DNA of 43,308 bases from Flavobacteriaceae bacterium (GCA_947482805.1 CANKLK010000002.1:1-43308), one strand, 5' to 3'; positions 25,223 through 32,878 are shown, counted from the stretch's first letter. A program made the numbers and translations. Notes: generated from the sequence alone by a model not told the origin.

Positions 25223-25772
25223 AACTCGCTGCTCCTGGTGTGAAAAAGATGATTTATATAGAGACTACCATGATAACGAATGGGGAACTCCGGTTTATGA
25301 AGACGATAAACTATTTGAGTTTTTGGTTTTGGAAACTTTTCAGGCAGGCTTGAGTTGGCATACCATTTTGAAAAAACGTGATAATTTCCGCAAGGCTTTT
25401 GACCAATTTAACTATAAAAAAATAGCGCAATATGGTGATGCCGAAATAGAAAGACTGATGCAGGATGCCGGAATCATCCGCAACGGACTAAAGATAAAAG
25501 GGACCATTACTAATGCGATTGCTTTTATGGAAACACAAAAAGAATTTAGAAGTTTTTCCAACTATATTTGGGGTTTTACCGATGGAAAACCAATCGACAA
25601 CAATCCAAAAACGTTGAAAGATGTCCCTGCTGTTAATGAAATTTCAGATGCGTTGAGTAAAGATTTAAAAAAGCGTGGATTTAAGTTTGTGGGCTCAACA
25701 GTTGTTTACGCTCATATGCAAGCAACAGGAATGGTTAATGATCATGTGGAAGAATGTTGGAGAAGGAAGTAG
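25212..25772 (+). CDS. tag: DNA-3-methyladenine glycosylase I
   Basis: The 186-residue enzyme excises 3-methyladenine from alkylated DNA. It starts MENKTRCSWCEKDDLYRDYH. The zinc-site residues of the family are visible: CSW near the start, the His of DYHDNEWG, and the C-terminal HMQATGMVNDHVEEC. The substrate-pocket LETFQAGLSWHTIL is intact. It begins inside the end of the transporter gene (11-base overlap), so the two are co-transcribed. A link between them beyond co-expression is not evident. Confidence 0.95.
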   Translation: MENKTRCSWCEKDDLYRDYHDNEWGTPVYEDDKLFEFLVLETFQAGLSWHTILKKRDNFRKAFDQFNYKKIAQYGDAEIERLMQDAGIIRNGLKIKGTITNAIAFMETQKEFRSFSNYIWGFTDGKPIDNNPKTLKDVPAVNEISDALSKDLKKRGFKFVGSTVVYAHMQATGMVNDHVEECWRRK

Positions 25773-25835
25773 TTTTCAGTCGCAGAATCAGTTTGCAGAA
25801 ATATACTGTGAACTGAGACTAAATACTGCGACTAA
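25773..25835. repeat. Inverted heptamer arrays between tag and aat
   Basis: The left arm (TTTTCAGTCGCAGAATCAGT then TTGCAG) is matched on the other strand by the right arm (CTGTGAACTGAGA, then CTAAATACTGCGACTAA). The right arm carries one extra 7-base unit. The array starts at the tag stop and overlaps the aat stop codon. It may serve as a hairpin between the converging genes. Confidence 0.7.
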
Positions 25836-26467
25836 CTTTTTAATACTCTCATAAAAATATCTCTTGAAACTTCAAAAGCACCAAGTTTTTCCAAATGGTC
25901 ATTATGCACTTGGCAATCCAAGAGTTTATAATTGTTTTCTTTTAGAAAATTTATCAGGGTAACAAATCCAATTTTGCTTGCATTGGGCACTTTGGAAAAC
26001 ATACTTTCGCCACAGAATAAGTGTCCCAAATCAACTCCGTATAAACCGCCGACCAATTCATCATTTTGCCAAACCTCAACCGATTTAGCAATGCCCATTT
26101 CGTGGAGTTTGGTATAGGATTCCACAAAATCATCGGAAAGCCATGTCCCATCTTGACCAGGTCGATCAATTTGCTGACAACCAAGAATTACATCGCGAAA
26201 GTTTTGATTAAAGGTAACTTTAAATTTATTTTGATTAAGCAGATTCCGAATGCTTTTAGAAACTTTATAAATTGAGGGGACAACTACCATTCTTTCAGGC
26301 GGAGACCACCACAATATGGGTTCGTCTTCATTAAACCAAGGAAAAATTCCACTGACATAAGCAAGTTGCAATCGCTCCACAGACAAATCGCCACCAATAG
26401 CAACAACGCCTTCTATGGAAGCTTCGTCAACTGGCGGGAAATATAAGTCTTTGGATAGGAAATACAT
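25832..26467 (-). CDS. aat: Leucyl/phenylalanyl-tRNA-protein transferase
   Basis: Aat adds Leu or Phe to N-terminal Lys/Arg of proteins, making them N-degrons for ClpS-ClpAP. The 211-residue protein has the family marks FPPVDEASIEGVVAIGGDLS, SGIFPWFNEDEPILWWSPPER, GLYGVDLGHLFCGESMFS and LDCQVHNDHLEKLGA. The true start is ATG 26467 (MYFLSKDLYF). The reading frame runs 20 codons further upstream, but that part is encoded by the heptamer array at 26479-26513 and mimics a hydrophobic leader, which a cytoplasmic enzyme would not have. Confidence 0.94.
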   Translation of the reverse strand: MYFLSKDLYFPPVDEASIEGVVAIGGDLSVERLQLAYVSGIFPWFNEDEPILWWSPPERMVVVPSIYKVSKSIRNLLNQNKFKVTFNQNFRDVILGCQQIDRPGQDGTWLSDDFVESYTKLHEMGIAKSVEVWQNDELVGGLYGVDLGHLFCGESMFSKVPNASKIGFVTLINFLKENNYKLLDCQVHNDHLEKLGAFEVSRDIFMRVLKS

Positions 26468-26478
26468 ATTTGAGAGAG

Positions 26479-26513
26479 ATAGAATATAGAAAATAGAGAA
26501 TAGACAAAAGAGC
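26479..26513. repeat. Heptamer array (ATAGARA units) upstream of aat
   Basis: ATAGAAT, ATAGAAA, ATAGAGA, ATAGACA, AAAGAGC: five consecutive 7-base units, 12 bases upstream of the aat start. Complementary-style units lie at 26565-26599, with a terminator hairpin between them. Units of the same type encode part of the TonB receptor signal peptide (32783-32817). Confidence 0.8.
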
Positions 26514-26563
26514 AAAAAAAAAGTCACTCTAAATTTACCTTTTGGCTTAACATTTAGAATGAC
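26514..26563 (-). terminator. Terminator of the flavin reductase-DUF3127 operon
   Basis: On the minus strand GTCATTCTAAAT pairs with ATTTAGAGTGAC (12 bp, one wobble) across a 17-nt loop, followed by T9. It sits between two inverted heptamer arrays. Confidence 0.88.
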
Positions 26564-26564
26564 A

Positions 26565-26599
26565 ATCTTTGTTCTATACTCTTTATTCTTTTCTCTTTT
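26565..26599. repeat. Heptamer array abutting the DUF3127 stop codon
   Basis: ATCTTTG, TTCTATA, CTCTTTA, TTCTTTT, CTCTTTT (plus strand): five 7-base units ending exactly where the stop codon begins (26600). On the minus strand they read AAAAGAG, AAAAGAA, TAAAGAG, TATAGAA, CAAAGAT, i.e. inverted relative to 26479-26513. Confidence 0.75.
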
Positions 26600-26977
26600 T
26601 TAGAAAGGCAAATCGTCGTGCTCTTCTTCGTTTAAGTTAGTTGCCGGTGCAAAAGCTTCTGCCGGTGGCATTGGTGCCATTGGTGCAGCACTTGGTGCTT
26701 CAGCTTGTAGTTTCTCTACTCTCCAACCTTGAATATCGTTGAAATATTTGGTTTCTCCTTCTGGATTTTTCCATTCTCTTCCTCTTAAATTAATCGACAC
26801 TTTTACAGCATCGCCTACATTATAATTGTTCAACAAATCACATTTGTCTTGCACAAAGTTGATGCTGATAAATTGTGGATATTGCTCTTCCGTTGCCACA
26901 ACCAATTCTCTTTTTTTAAAACTGGCACTCACTTGTTGCTCAGCATTAATTACCTTAATTTTTCCTGTAACTTCCAT
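26600..26977 (-). CDS. DUF3127 protein with SSB-like acidic tip
   Basis: The 125-residue protein has a small OB-like beta domain (about 1-95: MEVTGKIKVINAEQQVSASF, INLRGREWKNPEGETKYFND, IQGWRVEKL). A Pro/Ala/Met linker follows, then the ending EEEHDDLPF. That tip resembles the DDDIPF tail by which SSB recruits repair proteins. The start ATG 26977 lies 2 bases after the flavin reductase stop; the upstream ATG at 27007 is inside that gene. Nucleic-acid binding is inferred from the fold-like segments and tail; DUF3127 has no established function known to me. Confidence 0.8.
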   Translation of the reverse strand: MEVTGKIKVINAEQQVSASFKKRELVVATEEQYPQFISINFVQDKCDLLNNYNVGDAVKVSINLRGREWKNPEGETKYFNDIQGWRVEKLQAEAPSAAPMAPMPPAEAFAPATNLNEEEHDDLPF

Positions 26978-26979
26978 AA

Positions 26980-27855
26980 TTATTTTTTTGCTAAAAGCAC
27001 TTTCCAAGCCGAAAGCGCGTCATTATTATTCAAATATTCTTTTGCTTTTTGGTGGATTTTCATTTCATCATCAGAACTCAAAACACCTTTAACGGCAAAA
27101 TTTTGCTTTACAAATATAGTAATTTCTTCTTGTGTTGGCAATGCTTCTATATTACCTAGTTTCCCAAAATCATTCCCGTCAAAAACATTGCTTTTTCTGA
27201 TGAAATCCGGAATTTCATCTACTCCTATTCCTAAAGTTGTCAAAGGTTTTTCAACTTCAAATAAACCTTGATTGGAACGAGAATACCAATTTCCGCCAAG
27301 ACGTGAAACCAAATCAATTTTGCGTTGGTCTATCATATTTTTGTCATCCAGTATGTTTTCGTGGATGTGGATTTTAACTATTTCGCAAATAATCAAATTT
27401 CCGGCACCGCCTTGATTTCCCAAAGCAATAATATCGTTGACTTTGCACTCCATTTGCACCGGACTTTCGGCAACGCGATAAGGCTTTACCATATCAGAAG
27501 GCAACATTGTTAAACCCGATTTCAGAAATTCATTTACACCATCGGGATATTCGGTACTCGATAATGATGCTTGCTGTACTATACAATAATTTACCACATT
27601 AATAACAACTTCTTTGGTCGCTTGACAATTTTCGAGCGTATGTTTTGTTGTGTTATTTCTAACGCGACGTGCGGGTGAAAAAACCAAAATTGGCGGATTA
27701 GAACTAAAAACATTAAAGAAACTAAACGGCGACAAATTAGGCTTCCCATTCATGTCTACTGTACTTGCAAAAGCAATTGGTCTTGGTGCTACCGCACTTT
27801 GCAAATAGCCTTGTAACTGTGCCGGAGAAAGTGTGTGTGGTTCGAAACTGAGCAT
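26980..27855 (-). CDS. Flavin reductase-like FMN-binding split-barrel protein
   Basis: The 291-residue protein begins with the flavin reductase-like domain (about 15-190): AVAPRPIAFASTVDMNGKPN, LSPFSFFNVFSSNPPILVFS, and TKEVVINVVN. The C-terminal 100 residues form a helical extension ending LSAWKVLLAKK. It would bind FMN; the electron partner is unknown. A TACATTTG -7 box lies at 27875-27882. It is coupled to the DUF3127 gene with a 2-base gap. Confidence 0.9.
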   Translation of the reverse strand: MLSFEPHTLSPAQLQGYLQSAVAPRPIAFASTVDMNGKPNLSPFSFFNVFSSNPPILVFSPARRVRNNTTKHTLENCQATKEVVINVVNYCIVQQASLSSTEYPDGVNEFLKSGLTMLPSDMVKPYRVAESPVQMECKVNDIIALGNQGGAGNLIICEIVKIHIHENILDDKNMIDQRKIDLVSRLGGNWYSRSNQGLFEVEKPLTTLGIGVDEIPDFIRKSNVFDGNDFGKLGNIEALPTQEEITIFVKQNFAVKGVLSSDDEMKIHQKAKEYLNNNDALSAWKVLLAKK

Positions 27856-27931
27856 CGTGTTTTGTTGTTTTTTACAAATGTAATAAGTTTAATCTTTAAT
27901 ACTTTTAATTATATTTATAAAAAATTTTTCA

Positions 27932-29080
27932 ATGCTGTTTTCCGAAAAACGAAACCTTACCCGTTGGATTATCATCATGGCTTCCTTTGTCATTGTAATT
28001 ATGATTTTATGGAACACCTATACTTTTTTTCAGATATTCAAAAACGAAGAGCGCGTCAAGATGCAGAATTGGGCATTAGCACAAAAAAAAATAAATAGTG
28101 CCGATCCGAATGCTGATGTCGACATGGAGCTTCCGTTTCAAATTATACAGGAATCTAATATTCCTATAATAGTTACCGAAAAAGATTCTATTATCAATAC
28201 CAACAATATTGACCCCGATATTTTAAAAGACAAAGTCAGACTGTATGCGTTTCTACAAAAATTAAAAAATCAGAATGAACCCATTATTATGCAAATTTCT
28301 GAAAAGCAGACGCATCAGCTATATTATGGCGACTCTTCACTGCTAAACAAACTCAAATATTATCCAATAGCTTTAATACTGATTATTGTTCTTTTTGGAG
28401 GTGTTGTATACAATTTCTACCGCAGTACCAAAATGGCAACCCAAAACAAACTTTGGGCTGGAATGGCAAAAGAAACGGCGCACCAAATTGGCACTCCATT
28501 ATCTTCTTTAATAGGTTGGTTGGAAATAATGAAAGCAGATAATGTAGACGAAACAACAATTGCAGAAATTGAAAAAGACATCAACCGATTGCAAACTATT
28601 ACGGACAGATTTTCAAAAATTGGCTCTGAACCTATTTTGGAACGTCTAAATATTATTGAAGAAACGGAACAATCTTTTGATTATCTGAAATCAAGGTTTT
28701 CAAAACAAGTGGAGTTTTCTTTTAAAGCGCCTAAAAAACCTATTATGGTTTCTCTAAATCCTGCACTTCACAGTTGGACGATTGAAAATTTAGTAAAGAA
28801 TGCTATCGATGCCATGAAAGGTAAAGGCAAAATTTCGGTAGTAATTGAGAATGACAATAATTTGGTCAAAATTTTAGTTACCGATACCGGAAGTGGAATT
28901 CCGAAAAAACAATTCAATAGCATTTTTGAACCCGGCTTTACTACAAAAAAAAGAGGCTGGGGATTGGGCTTGTCTTTGACCAAACGTATCGTGGAAGAAT
29001 ACCACAAAGGGAAAATAAAAGTCTTATATTCTGAAATTGGAAAAGGAACAACAATGCAGGTTTCTTTTAAAAAGGGTTAA
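27932..29080 (+). CDS. Membrane sensor histidine kinase
   Basis: The 382-residue kinase has a first helix (about 12-35), a periplasmic segment (about 36-142) and a second helix (about 144-162). A DHp region follows with phosphoacceptor His184 in ETAHQIGTPLSSL, then an ATPase domain with N box ENLVKNAIDAM, G1 DTGSGIP and G2 RGWGLGLSLTKRIVEEY. No response regulator gene is adjacent, so it is an orphan kinase and its partner is elsewhere. The periplasmic sensor segment is short and of no recognised family. Confidence 0.95.
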   Translation: MLFSEKRNLTRWIIIMASFVIVIMILWNTYTFFQIFKNEERVKMQNWALAQKKINSADPNADVDMELPFQIIQESNIPIIVTEKDSIINTNNIDPDILKDKVRLYAFLQKLKNQNEPIIMQISEKQTHQLYYGDSSLLNKLKYYPIALILIIVLFGGVVYNFYRSTKMATQNKLWAGMAKETAHQIGTPLSSLIGWLEIMKADNVDETTIAEIEKDINRLQTITDRFSKIGSEPILERLNIIEETEQSFDYLKSRFSKQVEFSFKAPKKPIMVSLNPALHSWTIENLVKNAIDAMKGKGKISVVIENDNNLVKILVTDTGSGIPKKQFNSIFEPGFTTKKRGWGLGLSLTKRIVEEYHKGKIKVLYSEIGKGTTMQVSFKKG

Positions 29081-29085
29081 AAAAA

Positions 29086-29107
29086 TTCTCGATAAATCGA
29101 GAATTTA
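29086..29107. terminator. Bidirectional terminator between the kinase and the HIT gene
   Basis: ATTCTCGAT and ATCGAGAAT form a 9-bp stem with a 2-4 nt loop, preceded by A6 on the plus strand and followed by TTTAGTTTT. Confidence 0.8.
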
Positions 29108-29110
29108 GTT

Positions 29111-29500
29111 TTACAAATTACTACGAATAGCCGAAGCTAATTGCTCAAATTCATCCCCAGATAATTTCACTTTTCTTTGAAAACGCATATCGTCCATATC
29201 GTGAAGCGGAATCAAATGAACGTGCGTGTGTGGGACTTCAAGGCCAACTACAGCTAACCCTATTCTTTTGCAAGGAACTGTTTTTTCAAGGGCTTTGGCT
29301 ACTCTTCTAGAAAATTTCATTAAGCCTAAATACAAATCCTCCTCCATATCAAAAATCTTGTTGATTTCTTGTTTTGGAATACAAAGCGTGTGTCCTGTTG
29401 CATTTGGATTTACATCTAAAAAAGCCAAATAGTTTTCATCCTCAGCTATTTTATAAGAAGGTATTTCTCCGTTAACTATTTTGGTAAATATTGAACTCAT
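29111..29500 (-). CDS. HIT-family nucleotide hydrolase/transferase (Hint-like)
   Basis: The 129-residue protein starts MSSIFTKIVNGEIPSYKIAE and has the catalytic histidine triad HTHVHLIPLH, so it hydrolyses adenosine phosphoramidate-type substrates. It follows greA with a 2-base gap, as in many Bacteroidetes, and should share the greA promoter and leader. Confidence 0.95.
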   Translation of the reverse strand: MSSIFTKIVNGEIPSYKIAEDENYLAFLDVNPNATGHTLCIPKQEINKIFDMEEDLYLGLMKFSRRVAKALEKTVPCKRIGLAVVGLEVPHTHVHLIPLHDMDDMRFQRKVKLSGDEFEQLASAIRSNL

Positions 29501-29502
29501 TT

Positions 29503-29979
29503 TTAGTCTCTTGAAATTTCCAGAACTTCAAAGATTAATTTTCCATTTGGAACCGTAATTTCAGCAATTTGCCCAACAGATTTTCCTAGTAATCCTTTAC
29601 CAATTGGAGAAGTAACAGAAATTTTTCCCGACTTTAAATCGGCTTCGCTCTCAGCAACCAATGTATATTTTAACTCCATTCCATTGGCTTGGTTTTTAAT
29701 TTTTACATTAGATAAAACCAATACTTTTGAAACATCAAGATTTGTTTCGTCTATCAGTCGGGCGTTTGAATGCACTTCTTCAAGTTTAGCAATTCTCATT
29801 TCCAGCATTCCTTGAGCTTCTTTTGCTGCGTCATATTCTGCATTTTCAGACAAGTCTCCTTTATCTCTAGCTTCCGCAATAGCTTGTGAAGCTTTAGGTC
29901 TTTCAATGCTTTTTAAATAGTCTAATTCGTCTCTTAATTTTTTTAATCCTTCAGCTGTATAATATGATACTGTACTCAT
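29503..29979 (-). CDS. greA: Transcription elongation factor GreA
   Basis: GreA rescues backtracked RNA polymerase by stimulating transcript cleavage. The 158-residue protein has the N-terminal coiled coil with the acidic tip (EARDKGDLSENAEYDAAKEA, including the DLSENAEY catalytic loop) and the C-terminal FKBP-like domain (SPIGKGLLGKSVGQIAEITV). It is the first gene of greA-HIT. Its promoter (30035-30064) is followed by a terminator-like hairpin in the leader, so its expression is probably set by premature termination. Confidence 0.98.
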   Translation of the reverse strand: MSTVSYYTAEGLKKLRDELDYLKSIERPKASQAIAEARDKGDLSENAEYDAAKEAQGMLEMRIAKLEEVHSNARLIDETNLDVSKVLVLSNVKIKNQANGMELKYTLVAESEADLKSGKISVTSPIGKGLLGKSVGQIAEITVPNGKLIFEVLEISRD

Positions 29980-30002
29980 GATTTCCTCTTTTATATAAAT
30001 AG

Positions 30003-30027
30003 AAAAAATCCCATCGCAACGGGATTT
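30003..30027 (-). terminator. Leader terminator-like hairpin upstream of greA
   Basis: On the minus strand AAATCCCGT pairs with ATGGGATTT (one G-T) around loop TGCG, followed by TTTC (six T in a row counting the stem end). It lies between the promoter and the ATG at 29979, and no plus-strand gene ends here. Confidence 0.78.
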
Positions 30028-30034
30028 CTTTTTG

Positions 30035-30064
30035 CAAAGATATTATTTTTTAATTTATTTCAAA
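30035..30064 (-). promoter_or_regulatory. Promoter of greA-HIT
   Basis: On the minus strand TTTG, 18 bases, TATCTTTG: full match to the consensus. Transcription would start close to the leader hairpin. Confidence 0.8.
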
Positions 30065-30213
30065 TTTGTTTACGTTTTGTAACGCCTGTCAAAGTTAATT
30101 AATTTAAATTTGTTTTGCTATAGTATTTTAAAAAAAATATGAAATCGAAGTTTAATGTGTCAGTTCGCCTTTAAGGAACTGGTCATCAATTCCAAAATAA
30201 CAAGCTACTACGC

Positions 30214-30642
30214 ATGAATAAAAAAATATACATCTTATTAATGTTTCTTCCTTTTGTATTTAGTTGCGATGGCGGAAGCATTAATAATAACAATCCAAAC
30301 ATCCCAAATTATCAGGTTAATTTACAAATCAATTTGAGCTTGCCCGCTTATAGTAATTTGCAGTTTCCAAGCAATCATATTGTAGATTATTCTGTGGCTT
30401 CAGGTGCGCGAGGAATTGTGGTGTTTAATACCGGCAGTGGATTTAATGCTTTCGATTTGGCTTGCCCTAACCAACCATTTTCCAGTTGTACCACGCCAAT
30501 GACTATAACAGGTATAGAAGCAAAATGTACTTGTGATAATACTACTTATAATTTATTTTCAGGACAATCCCCGGGACAACCTTATCCAATGAAACAATAT
30601 CGTGTAGAAGTTAGTGGCGGTTATTTATACGTTACCAATTAA
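30214..30642 (+). CDS. Lipoprotein resembling a Rieske domain without its cluster ligands
   Basis: The 142-residue protein has a lipoprotein signal ending LPFVFSC (Cys18). The rest resembles a Rieske fold: AFDLACPN (84-86) where a C-x-H ligand pair would be, EAKCTCDNTTYNLFSGQS (105-108) where C-x-x-H would be, and the closing MKQYRVEVSGGYLYV typical of the family. Both histidines are replaced (Asn86, Asp108), so a [2Fe-2S] cluster is not expected; the three or four cysteines could form disulfides. It is monocistronic, between greA and the TonB receptor. The fold assignment is by eye. Confidence 0.75.
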   Translation: MNKKIYILLMFLPFVFSCDGGSINNNNPNIPNYQVNLQINLSLPAYSNLQFPSNHIVDYSVASGARGIVVFNTGSGFNAFDLACPNQPFSSCTTPMTITGIEAKCTCDNTTYNLFSGQSPGQPYPMKQYRVEVSGGYLYVTN

Positions 30643-30644
30643 CA

Positions 30645-30682
30645 AAAAGTCCTCTCATTATAAAAAACGGGAGGACTTTTTG
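30645..30682. terminator. Bidirectional terminator between the lipoprotein and TonB receptor genes
   Basis: AAAAAGTCCTC and GAGGACTTTTT form an 11-bp stem with an AT-rich loop. It serves both converging genes. Confidence 0.9.
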
Positions 30683-30685
30683 CTT

Positions 30686-32878
30686 TTAAAACTTAAGTGT
30701 TGCACCAGCTAAAAAATTAATTCCGGCTTGTGGATAATATCCTGCTCCTTCAATAGTTGTTATAACTCCAGGCGTTGAAAAATCATCATCGTACGTATAA
30801 AAATAGCCGTTAGATTCATATTTATAATCAAATATATTGTTCACCAATCCTGAAAAGAGAATAGATTTAATTCCTTTATTGATATTCCATAAATAGGTAA
30901 TATTCAAATCGTGAATGTTGTAGGCTTTCAGAACTGATTTTTCTGAGTCAATGTTGCCCATAAATTGTCTTCCAACAAATTTATTCAACACAGTGAGATT
31001 CAGATTATTTATAGGCGAATACGTTGTGGCGTTTCCAAAAACAATATCAGGTGAAAAAGCAATATTTGTATTGCCCAGATTCTGTAAAACACCATCACGC
31101 TGAAAATAGAAATCCTTATTTTTATTCTGACTCAAAGTAATGTTTGACTGAAAAGTCAGCTTGTTGATTACTTTGATTACCGATTCTATTTCAATGCCGT
31201 AACGATAGCTATTTCCGCTATTAGTAAATATTGGCGAACCTACATCGTTTAATGCGCCGGTTAAAACCAACTGATCTTTGTAGTTCATGTAAAAAGCATT
31301 GGCATTTACAGTTAGATTTTTAGCATTGTATTTCCACCCCAATTCATAATCAAATAACCGTTCTGGTTTTACACTACCGTTTTCATAATCATCGCGTCTT
31401 GGTTCTTTATTGGCAATTCCGGCATAGGCATAAATTTCATTTTTGGAATTCAATTGATAATTCGCGCCTAATTTGGGATTGAAAAATAGAAACGTGTCGT
31501 TTACATCGTCAAAACGAAAACTAGTTGCTTCATAAAAAACTAATCGGTATTGTAAATCGGCAAAAACATTCAATTTACCTATTTGTTGCGACGCTTTTGC
31601 ATAAAAATTTACATCGTCTTTGTTGCCAATGTTGTCATAATATCGGTTGTAGTCAGGAGTGTAAAATTGCGTCCAAACTACTTCTCCAAAATGATCACCA
31701 AGATAACGATTTGCAGCACCACCAATTAAAATATCCGTTTCTGGATTTCTATAATTTAAAGAAAATGTGGCTCCAAAAAAATCATTGTCTAGCCATCTTT
31801 TTCGAACCAAATCGGAAACTGAATTTCCATTAAAATCGGGTAAATTATAGTCTGCCAATGTTTCATCTTCACGATATTGTTCAAAATAACCTTTCCCTAA
31901 AGTGTAATGAAGCGCTATGTTGGACGTCCATTTTTCTGACCATTTTTCTGACCAATGCAATTGGAAATGATTTTGGGTATAATTATCGGTTTCATCATCA
32001 TAGAATTTTGTGTTGCCAAACTCATCAGTATACATTCCGGCAACATTATAGGTTCGGTCATTCTCTAACTTTTCTGGATCTTCGAGACCATACCAAGCCT
32101 GATAGGTTTTTTCTTTACCGCCAAAGGCAAAGAATTTAATTTGACTTTTTTTGGTAATATAATTGGCATTAAAAAAATAGCCAAACATATTTGAAGAAGC
32201 TCGATCAATAAACCCATCTGAGGCAATATTTGACAAGCGTGCATTCATTTCAAAATTGTTATGCAATCCTGTTCCAAAAGCTAAAGTATGTTTTCGAGTG
32301 CCAAAACTTCCTGCAGAATTGGCAATTTCTGCATAAGCTTTTTCCCGAAAAGATTTGGTTTGCATATTTAAACTAGCGCCAAAAGCACCAGCACCATTAG
32401 TAGATGTTCCAACACCGCGTTGCAATTGAACACTTTCTAGTGAAGAAGCAAAATCGGGTAAGTTGACAAAAAAAGTTCCCTGACTTTCGCTATCGTTGAA
32501 TGGAATTCCATTTAAAGTCACATTAATCCTTGAACCGTCCGAACCACGAACTCTGAGGTAAGTATAACCAACTCCATTTCCGGCATCGGTTGTTGAAACT
32601 ACTGAGGGTAAAAAATTTAAAAGCACCGGAATATCTTGCCCAAGATTTCGTGGCGCAATTTCTTCTTTAGAATAGTTAGTAAAGGTGATTGGGTTTTTGC
32701 CTTTTGCTCTAACCGATGAAACGGTTACTTCATTGAGGGCGTTGACTTTTGTAGTGTCTTTTACTTTTTCCTGTGAGAAAGAGAAAATAGAGAATAGAGA
32801 AATGAAAATAGAAGATACTATTTTCTTGTTCGTACTTGGTACTTGGTACTTGGTACTTGGTTTTAATAAAATTTTCAT
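30686..32878 (-). CDS. TonB-dependent outer-membrane receptor under TPP riboswitch control
   Basis: The 730-residue receptor has an N-terminal signal region (about 1-36, ending FSFSQ), a plug domain (about 55-165: NEVTVSSVRA TonB-box region, YTYLRVRGSDGSRINVTLNG, SLESVQLQRGVGTS) and a beta barrel ending in KF. The riboswitch 100 bases upstream predicts a thiamin-related substrate. Codons 7-16 (KPSTKYQVPST) are encoded by four perfect TACTTGG units. The signal-peptide core is encoded by ATAGAGA-type heptamers. Gain or loss of one 7-base unit would shift the frame, so on/off switching is possible. No carboxypeptidase-like domain precedes the plug. Confidence 0.94.
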   Translation of the reverse strand: MKILLKPSTKYQVPSTNKKIVSSIFISLFSIFSFSQEKVKDTTKVNALNEVTVSSVRAKGKNPITFTNYSKEEIAPRNLGQDIPVLLNFLPSVVSTTDAGNGVGYTYLRVRGSDGSRINVTLNGIPFNDSESQGTFFVNLPDFASSLESVQLQRGVGTSTNGAGAFGASLNMQTKSFREKAYAEIANSAGSFGTRKHTLAFGTGLHNNFEMNARLSNIASDGFIDRASSNMFGYFFNANYITKKSQIKFFAFGGKEKTYQAWYGLEDPEKLENDRTYNVAGMYTDEFGNTKFYDDETDNYTQNHFQLHWSEKWSEKWTSNIALHYTLGKGYFEQYREDETLADYNLPDFNGNSVSDLVRKRWLDNDFFGATFSLNYRNPETDILIGGAANRYLGDHFGEVVWTQFYTPDYNRYYDNIGNKDDVNFYAKASQQIGKLNVFADLQYRLVFYEATSFRFDDVNDTFLFFNPKLGANYQLNSKNEIYAYAGIANKEPRRDDYENGSVKPERLFDYELGWKYNAKNLTVNANAFYMNYKDQLVLTGALNDVGSPIFTNSGNSYRYGIEIESVIKVINKLTFQSNITLSQNKNKDFYFQRDGVLQNLGNTNIAFSPDIVFGNATTYSPINNLNLTVLNKFVGRQFMGNIDSEKSVLKAYNIHDLNITYLWNINKGIKSILFSGLVNNIFDYKYESNGYFYTYDDDFSTPGVITTIEGAGYYPQAGINFLAGATLKF
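32783..32817. repeat. Heptamer array within the TonB receptor signal peptide
   Basis: GAAAATA, GAGAATA, GAGAAAT, GAAAATA, GAAGATA (plus strand): five 7-base units. On the coding strand they give the hydrophobic SSIFISLFSIF core. The same unit type lies upstream of aat (26479-26513). Confidence 0.8.
32833..32860. repeat. Perfect heptamer tandem repeat (TACTTGG)4 in the TonB receptor gene
   Basis: Four identical TACTTGG units, in codons 7-16 of the receptor gene. Seven is not a multiple of three, so copy-number change alters the reading frame. Confidence 0.95.

Noticed and set aside
26468..26527. Signal peptide on Aat (20 hydrophobic residues before MYFLSKDLYF)
   Set aside because: The stretch is translated heptamer repeat. 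Aat is cytoplasmic and the family starts at or near MYFLSKDLYF.
31525..32139. Open frames on the plus strand opposite the TonB receptor (31525-31833, 31858-32139)
   Set aside because: Shadows of the receptor gene: low-complexity His/Gln-rich or Leu-rich translations with no family resemblance and no promoter.
32833..32860. CRISPR-like array (identical short repeats)
   Set aside because: The units are 7 bases with no spacers, far below CRISPR repeat length, and lie inside a reading frame. No cas gene is present in the window.
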